Assembly (NCBI GenBank): GCA_964585575.1 | Contig: CAZPEM010000128.1 | Coordinates: 1 to 9,189 of the forward strand | Direction: 5' to 3' | Length of the DNA: 9,189 nt | Origin: UBA4655 sp964585575 | GTDB lineage: Bacteria > Planctomycetota > Planctomycetia > Pirellulales > UBA1268 | In this document: positions 4,981-9,189 of the stretch, piece after piece | Layout of the letters: each line of letters starts with the position of its first letter | How positions within the stretch are numbered: position 1 is the first letter of the stretch | The notes under the pieces: model-generated | What the model was told of the DNA's origin: nothing | Databases searched by the model: none | The model's input: only the letters and a program-made list of their open reading frames with translations | Program-made: the position numbers and the translations under genes

Positions 4981-6084
4981 ATGCCGGACTTCAAGACCGT
5001 GGTGATCGGCCGCACCGGCCGAGGCGACTGGGGACACGCGATCGACGAACTGTTCGTCGATCTTCCGGGAACGGAGCTCGTCGCGGTCGCCGACGAGTCG
5101 GCCGAGGGGCTCGCGGCCGCGGCCACGCGGCTCGGCCTCGCGCGAACCTTCCCCGACTGGCGCCGAATGCTCGACGAGGTGCGGCCGGAGATCGTGGTCG
5201 TCTGCATGCGGCATGTCGACTGCCATGCCGAGATGGTGATCGCAGCCGCGAAGGGCGGCGCGAAGGGCATCTTCATGGAGAAGCCGTTCGTGCGTTCGAG
5301 GTCGGAGGCCGACGCCGTGATCGCCGCCTGCACGGCCTCCGGCACGAAGCTCTCCTCGGCCTTCGTGAATCGCCACAGCCCCACCTACGCGGTCGTCCGC
5401 GAGATGGTTGACGACCGCCGCATCGGCAGGCTGCTCGAATTCCGCGGCCGCGGCAAGGAAGACCATCGCGGCGGCGGCGAGGATCTCCGGGTGCTCGGCT
5501 GCCACCTCGTCGACATGATGGCCGACCTGGGCGGCGCGGCCCAGTGGTGCCAGGCGAACGTGACGCTCGGCGGAAGGCCTGTCACCGAGCAGGACTTCGC
5601 CGACGGGCCGGAGGGCATCGGGAAGATCGCCGGCGACCGGATCGACGCGACCTGGGGCCTCGCCGACGGCGTGACCGGCCACTTCTCGAGCGTCCGCGAG
5701 GCGGGCCTCAAGCAACCGGCCTTCGGCCTCACACTCGTCGGCTCCTCGGGCGCGATCCACATCCGGCCCGATCACCTGCCCCACGCCTACTACCGGGCGG
5801 CTCCGCTCTGGCGGACCGACAAGGAGATCCCCTGGCAGGCGATCCTGCCCGACGGCTCGCTCGTCGCGGATCCCGCCGCTCTGCCGAAGACGACCGACGC
5901 CGAGCGGACGGCCGAACGCCGCGGCTGGGCCCGTCGCGCCGCCGCCGATCTCGTCGACGCGATCGTGCAGGACCGCGAACCGGAGACCGGCATGCACGCC
6001 TCCCGCTCGACCATCCTCATGACCGAGGCGGTCTTCGCGTCGGCCCTGTCCGGCCGTCGCATCGCCGTCGATCGCGACGGCTGA
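4981..6084 (+). CDS. Gfo/Idh/MocA family NAD(P)-dependent oxidoreductase
   Basis: A 367-aa protein with the two-domain architecture of the glucose-fructose oxidoreductase/inositol dehydrogenase family. The N-terminal Rossmann domain (1 to about 120) begins VVIGRTGRGDWGH (7-19), a variant dinucleotide loop in which the usual GxGxxG is spread as GxTGxGxxG. The family EKP motif is at 100-102 (FMEKPF). The C-terminal alpha/beta domain contains DLRVLGCHLVDMMADLGG (168-185) with His175 and Asp178 where the family has its catalytic His and nearby Asp. No signal peptide is seen, so it is probably cytosolic, although many planctomycete members are exported. ATG 4981 aligns with the usual start of the fold; GGAG at 4967-4970 is 10 nt away, longer than ideal, and ATG 4930 in frame is the alternative. 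The substrate, probably a sugar, inositol or derivative, cannot be told. It converges on argF. Confidence 0.82.
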   Translation: MPDFKTVVIGRTGRGDWGHAIDELFVDLPGTELVAVADESAEGLAAAATRLGLARTFPDWRRMLDEVRPEIVVVCMRHVDCHAEMVIAAAKGGAKGIFMEKPFVRSRSEADAVIAACTASGTKLSSAFVNRHSPTYAVVREMVDDRRIGRLLEFRGRGKEDHRGGGEDLRVLGCHLVDMMADLGGAAQWCQANVTLGGRPVTEQDFADGPEGIGKIAGDRIDATWGLADGVTGHFSSVREAGLKQPAFGLTLVGSSGAIHIRPDHLPHAYYRAAPLWRTDKEIPWQAILPDGSLVADPAALPKTTDAERTAERRGWARRAAADLVDAIVQDREPETGMHASRSTILMTEAVFASALSGRRIAVDRDG

Positions 6085-6120
6085 CGGATCACGGCCGTGC
6101 CACCAAGGTCAGCCGCTGCC

Positions 6121-6151
6121 TGATCTGAGAGAGCTAGGTGATCTGGGAGAG
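6121..6151. repeat. 18-bp tandem duplication spanning the argF stop codon
   Basis: TGATCTGAGAGAG (6121-6133) and TGATCTGGGAGAG (6139-6151) match at 12 of 13 bases with an 18-bp period. On the minus strand the first copy encodes the final LSQIT of ArgF plus the TAG stop. The second copy, after the stop, would encode LSQIR and stays open for 14 codons. Confidence 0.6.
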
Positions 6152-7057
6152 GAGCCAGGCGAGCAGGCCCTTCTGGACGTGCATCCGGTTGGCAGCCTCC
6201 TCGATGACGAGGCTCTGCGGCCCGTCGATGACACCATCGGTCACCTCCTCGCCGCGACGTGCGGGCAGGCAGTGCATGAAGACGGCGTCGGGGGCCTCCC
6301 GCATGAGCTGCTCGTTCACCTGGAAGGGCCGCAGCGCCTCCGCCCGCTTCGCCCGCTCCTTCTCCTGCCCCATGCTCGCCCAGACGTCGGTGTAGACGAC
6401 CGCCGCGTCCTTCACGGCCTCGCGAGGGTCGCCCGTCTCCACGATCTCGGCTCCGGGCAGGATCGTCGCGAAGTGCGACAGGAAGGCCTTGTCGAATCGG
6501 TATCCGTCCGGAGCCGCGAGCACGAACCGCATGCCGAGCAGCCCGCAGGCCACCGCGAGCGACCGCGCCACGTTGTTGCCGTCGCCGACGAAGGAGAACG
6601 TGAGGCCGGCGAGGCGGCCGACGTGCCGCTTGAGGGTGTAGAGGTCGGCGAGGGCCTGGCAGGGATGGCTCGAGTCGGACAGTCCGTTGATCACGGGCAC
6701 GGTCGAGACGGCCGCAAGTTCGCGGATCGTGTCGTGCGACTTCGTCCGGCAGACGATGCCGTCGACGTACTGGGAGAGCACGCGACCGAAGTCCTCGATG
6801 CTCTCGCGGCTCGACGCGAAACCGCAGTCCTCGCCCAGGAAAATGCTCGATCCCCCGAGGTGCGCCATCGCGGTTTCGAAGGAGACCCGCGTCCGCAGGC
6901 TCGGCTTCTCGAAGACGAGCGCGAGCACCCTGCCCGGCAGGAGCGGCTCGCGAATGCCCGCCTCGTACTTCGCGCGGAGATCCTCCGACACGGCGAAGAT
7001 CGCCTCGATCTCTCCGGTCGAAAGATCTTCTGGAACGAGGATGTGTCGCAGTCGCAT
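6134..7057 (-). CDS. argF: ornithine carbamoyltransferase
   Basis: ArgF joins carbamoyl phosphate to ornithine to give citrulline, the sixth step of arginine synthesis, in the cytosol. At 307 aa it has normal length. The carbamoyl-phosphate loop reads SLRTR (53-57) in place of the more common STRTR, and HPCQ is at 131-134. DGNNVARS (159-166) and DVWASMGQE (224-232) give the ornithine-binding Asp224 and the SMG loop (228-230). HCLPA (262-266) holds the ornithine-site Cys263. The HCLP and SMG motifs fit a true ornithine enzyme; I see nothing that specifically suggests an N-acetyl- or N-succinylornithine transcarbamylase. ATG 7057 lies 11 bp after the argD stop, with only a weak ribosome binding site, so translational coupling is likely. 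It is last in argB-argD-argF. The stop lies inside a short tandem duplication. Confidence 0.95.
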   Translation of the reverse strand: MRLRHILVPEDLSTGEIEAIFAVSEDLRAKYEAGIREPLLPGRVLALVFEKPSLRTRVSFETAMAHLGGSSIFLGEDCGFASSRESIEDFGRVLSQYVDGIVCRTKSHDTIRELAAVSTVPVINGLSDSSHPCQALADLYTLKRHVGRLAGLTFSFVGDGNNVARSLAVACGLLGMRFVLAAPDGYRFDKAFLSHFATILPGAEIVETGDPREAVKDAAVVYTDVWASMGQEKERAKRAEALRPFQVNEQLMREAPDAVFMHCLPARRGEEVTDGVIDGPQSLVIEEAANRMHVQKGLLAWLLSQIT

Positions 7058-7068
7058 GGAAGGTCCGA

Positions 7069-8286
7069 TCAGACGCGGCCGGCGACGTCGAGAATCGCCT
7101 CGCTGAGAATGTCGCAGCCCTCGGCTGCCTCCGCCTCCGTGATCGTCATCGCGGGCAGGAGGCGGATCACCTTGCCCTGGGTGCAGTTCACGAGCAGCCT
7201 GCGGTCGAGGCACTCCTGCACGACGGCCGCACCGTCGATCGAGAGCTCGACGCCGATCATCATCCCGAGCACGCGAACGTCCACGACCGCGTCGCAGCGG
7301 CTGGCGAGCTCACCAAGCCGGCGACGGAAGACCGCCGCCGCACGCTCGACGTTGTCGAGCAGCCTCTCCCGCTCGATCATCTCGATCGCGGCGATGCCGG
7401 CGGCCGCGGAGATCGGGTTGCCCCCGAACGTGGCGGCATGCATGCCGGGCCGCAGATGCTTCGCGAGCTCGACCGTCGTGAGCATCGCGCCGCCGGCGAT
7501 TCCCGCGCAGAGGCTCTTCGCGAGCGTGATCACGTCGGGCGTCACGCCGAAGTGCTGGTAGCCGAACCATCTGCCGGTGCGGCCGCAGCCGCACTGCACC
7601 TCGTCGAACACGAGCAGCAGGTCGCGTTCGTCGCACAGCCGGCGCAGGCCCTGGAGGAATCCCTCGGGGGCCGGCACGACCCCCCCTTCGCCGAGGATCG
7701 GCTCGATCATGATCCCGCCGGTCGAGTCGTCGATGAGCCGCTCGACCGCCGCGAGGTCGCCGTGGGGGGCGAACTGGAAGCCCGCCACCATCGGCCCGAG
7801 CCCCTCGTGATACTTCGGCTGCGCGGTCGCCGACACGCTTCCCATGGTGCGGCCGTGGAAGCCGCCGGTGAACGTGATGATCTTGTACCGCCTGCCGTCG
7901 GTGCGGAGCCGGACGAGCTTGATCGCGGCCTCGTTCGCCTCGGTGCCCGAGTTGCAGAAGAACGCTTGTCCGCCGAAAGACCTCTCGGAGAGGAGCTTCG
8001 CCCACTCCCCCTGCGGCTCGGTGTACCAAGTGTTGGGCACGTGGATGAGCTTCGCCACCTGCTCCTGCACGGCACGGACGACCGGCTCCGGGCAGTGGCC
8101 GAGCAGGTTGCAGCCCCAGCCCGGAAAGAGGTCGAGGTAGCTCTGCCCCTCGGCATCCCACACCCGCGAGCCCTCGCCGCGGACGAGGCAGACCGGGAAC
8201 CGCCGGTAGTTGGGCACGACGTAGCGGGCGAACGTGTCGATGACCGCCTGGGTCTTCGGTGGAATGGCGATGTCGACGGTGGCCAT
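7069..8286 (-). CDS. argD: acetylornithine aminotransferase
   Basis: ArgD is a class-III PLP aminotransferase that converts N-acetylglutamate semialdehyde to N2-acetylornithine with glutamate as amino donor; homologues often also serve lysine synthesis as N-succinyl-diaminopimelate aminotransferase. It is 405 aa, normal for the family. Visible motifs are CNSGTEANEAAIK (111-123) for PLP phosphate binding, FHGRTMG (143-149), the cofactor Asp in FDEVQ (227-231), the Schiff-base Lys257 in TLAKSL, and HAATFGGNP (283-291). The usual DEVQTGxGRTG loop reads DEVQCGCGRTG, with two cysteines. ATG 8286 has GGAG 7 nt upstream (8294-8297) and follows the argB stop by 21 bp. Its position between argB and argF supports acetylornithine rather than GABA or ornithine aminotransferase. 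Confident. Confidence 0.94.
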   Translation of the reverse strand: MATVDIAIPPKTQAVIDTFARYVVPNYRRFPVCLVRGEGSRVWDAEGQSYLDLFPGWGCNLLGHCPEPVVRAVQEQVAKLIHVPNTWYTEPQGEWAKLLSERSFGGQAFFCNSGTEANEAAIKLVRLRTDGRRYKIITFTGGFHGRTMGSVSATAQPKYHEGLGPMVAGFQFAPHGDLAAVERLIDDSTGGIMIEPILGEGGVVPAPEGFLQGLRRLCDERDLLLVFDEVQCGCGRTGRWFGYQHFGVTPDVITLAKSLCAGIAGGAMLTTVELAKHLRPGMHAATFGGNPISAAAGIAAIEMIERERLLDNVERAAAVFRRRLGELASRCDAVVDVRVLGMMIGVELSIDGAAVVQECLDRRLLVNCTQGKVIRLLPAMTITEAEAAEGCDILSEAILDVAGRV

Positions 8287-8307
8287 GGAGGGACTCCGGG
8301 GGAATCT

Positions 8308-9189
8308 CTAGCGTGCGGCGGCCGCGGCAAGGGAGGCCGAGGAGGGGGCGGCGGAGTCCCGCACGAGCTCCGTGCCGACGCCGCTGGTCGTGTAGATCTC
8401 GAGCAGGAGCGAGTGACGAAGCCTGCCGTCGATGATGTGGATCTTCCGGACGCCCCGGTCGAGCGTCTCGAGGCAGCCCTCGATCTTGGGGATCATGCCG
8501 CCGGCGATCGTGCCGTCGGCGATGAGGCTCCTGGCGTCGGTCGCGGTGAGCGAGTGAATGAGGCTCTCGGGATCGTCCCGGTCGCGGAGCACGCCCGGGA
8601 TGTCGGAGAGCACGACGAGCTTCTCCGCGCCGATCGCAGCGGCCACGGCCGTGGCCGCCGTGTCGGCGTTCACGTTGAGCTTGCCGCCGTCGGGCCCCTC
8701 GGCCATCGACGGGATCACCGGCACCTGTCCGGCGTACATGAGGTTGTCGATCGTGAGCCGGTCGACACGCGTCACCTCGCCGACGTGGCCCAGGTCGATC
8801 TTCTCGCCGTCCGGGCCGTCGAGCATGAGACGCTCGCCGAAGAGCACGTTCGTGGAGCGAAAGTTGAGCGACATGGCGCGGCCGCCGAATTCCTCGATCT
8901 TCGCCACGAGCTCGTGGTTGAGATCGGTCGCGAGCACCTGCTCGACGATCGCGAGCGTGGCGTCGTCGGTGTATCGCCGCCCCTGCACGAACCTCGGCTC
9001 GATCCCGGCCGCATCCATCGCCCGGCTGATCGCCTTGCCGCCGCCATGCACGACCACGATCCGCATGCCGAGCGTCGACATGAAGACGATGTCGACGAGC
9101 AGGTGCCGCAGCGAGTCGGGATGCTCGACGACGCTGCCGCCGAGCTTGATGACGGTGGTCGTGTCGCGGAACTTGCGGATCCAGCCGAG
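8308..9189 (-). CDS. argB: acetylglutamate kinase (5' end beyond window)
   Basis: ArgB phosphorylates N-acetylglutamate with ATP, the second step of arginine synthesis and often the arginine-inhibited one. The visible 293 residues are nearly complete; probably only a few N-terminal residues are lost, and the in-frame ATG at 9081 is too late to be the start because conserved sequence precedes it. Before it the frame reads TTVIKLGGS (phosphate-binding Lys and Gly-Gly), then VVVHGGGKAIS with HGGGK where many homologues have HGGGP. Further on are NVNADTAATAVAAAIGAEKLVVLSD (nucleotide and substrate contacts, before a PGVL turn) and GGMIPKIEGC near the C-terminal ATP site. The last 16 or so residues after VRD are an Ala/Ser-rich tail (SAAPSSASLAAAAAR) beyond the usual end. 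It is the first gene of the visible argB-argD-argF operon; its promoter, and possibly argC and argJ, lie outside the window. Confidence 0.94.
   Translation of the reverse strand, partial: LGWIRKFRDTTTVIKLGGSVVEHPDSLRHLLVDIVFMSTLGMRIVVVHGGGKAISRAMDAAGIEPRFVQGRRYTDDATLAIVEQVLATDLNHELVAKIEEFGGRAMSLNFRSTNVLFGERLMLDGPDGEKIDLGHVGEVTRVDRLTIDNLMYAGQVPVIPSMAEGPDGGKLNVNADTAATAVAAAIGAEKLVVLSDIPGVLRDRDDPESLIHSLTATDARSLIADGTIAGGMIPKIEGCLETLDRGVRKIHIIDGRLRHSLLLEIYTTSGVGTELVRDSAAPSSASLAAAAAR

Noticed and set aside
4932..5384. Transporter frame extended upstream to 5384
   Set aside because: The extension lies antisense to the oxidoreductase gene and has no CDF homology. The conserved fold begins close to 4868.
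4075..5997. Long minus-strand frame across the transporter and oxidoreductase
   Set aside because: It overlaps two conserved genes, one of them on the same strand in another frame. The composition is Arg/Gly-rich low complexity with no motif.
6090..6099. CACGGCCGTG palindrome between the oxidoreductase gene and argF as terminator
   Set aside because: It has no loop or T tract, and a 10-bp GC-rich palindrome is weak evidence alone.
7058..7213. argF frame extended upstream into argD
   Set aside because: The added residues are an out-of-frame reading of argD. ArgF homology starts at the ATG at 7057.

Overview
The window is high-GC bacterial DNA with dense, mostly short-spaced genes. The gene content points to Planctomycetota, probably a Pirellulales-like lineage: a stand-alone MraZ outside any division/cell-wall cluster, a secreted thioredoxin/NHL-propeller protein of the NHLRC2 type, and a Gfo/Idh/MocA oxidoreductase of the kind expanded in that phylum. 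This assignment is an inference from protein resemblance, not from a marker gene. The run of exactly 100 N at 3642-3741 shows that the sequence comes from a scaffolded draft assembly or MAG.

Layout. 1-224: no gene. The left edge holds short GC-rich repeats, and 134-190 holds two palindromes of identical geometry that bracket a plausible sigma70-type promoter. 225-713 (+): MraZ family regulator. 714-887: a leader with a long terminator-like stem ending in eight T, placed just before the next gene. 888-3104 (+): exported thioredoxin-NHL protein. 3115-3564 (-): methionine sulfoxide reductase B. Its reading frame continues upstream into a 15-bp tandem repeat that is interrupted by the assembly gap. 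The far side of the gap carries the start of a membrane-anchored protein (to 3928) with the same repeat, so the two pieces are probably one gene. 3960-4868 (-): cation diffusion facilitator transporter, ending 31 bp before that start. 4981-6084 (+): Gfo/Idh/MocA oxidoreductase, divergent from the transporter. 6134-9189 (-): argF, argD and argB, transcribed in the order argB-argD-argF, with argB cut by the right edge.

The three arg genes are one arginine-biosynthesis operon: N-acetylglutamate kinase, acetylornithine aminotransferase and ornithine carbamoyltransferase. They are separated by 21 and 11 bp. The left half contains two proteins with thiol redox chemistry likely to act outside the cytoplasm, the CxxC thioredoxin-NHL protein and the probably membrane-tethered MsrB. 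Their genes converge with only 10 bp between stop codons. A shared role in envelope redox or repair is possible but not demonstrated.

I found no tRNA, rRNA, CRISPR array, insertion sequence or phage gene, and no gene-free stretch longer than about 225 bp. No clear new defence or mobile system is visible. The signals most worth following are the mraZ operator-promoter, the stem-loop leader before the NHL gene, and the MsrB fusion hidden by the repeat-gap.
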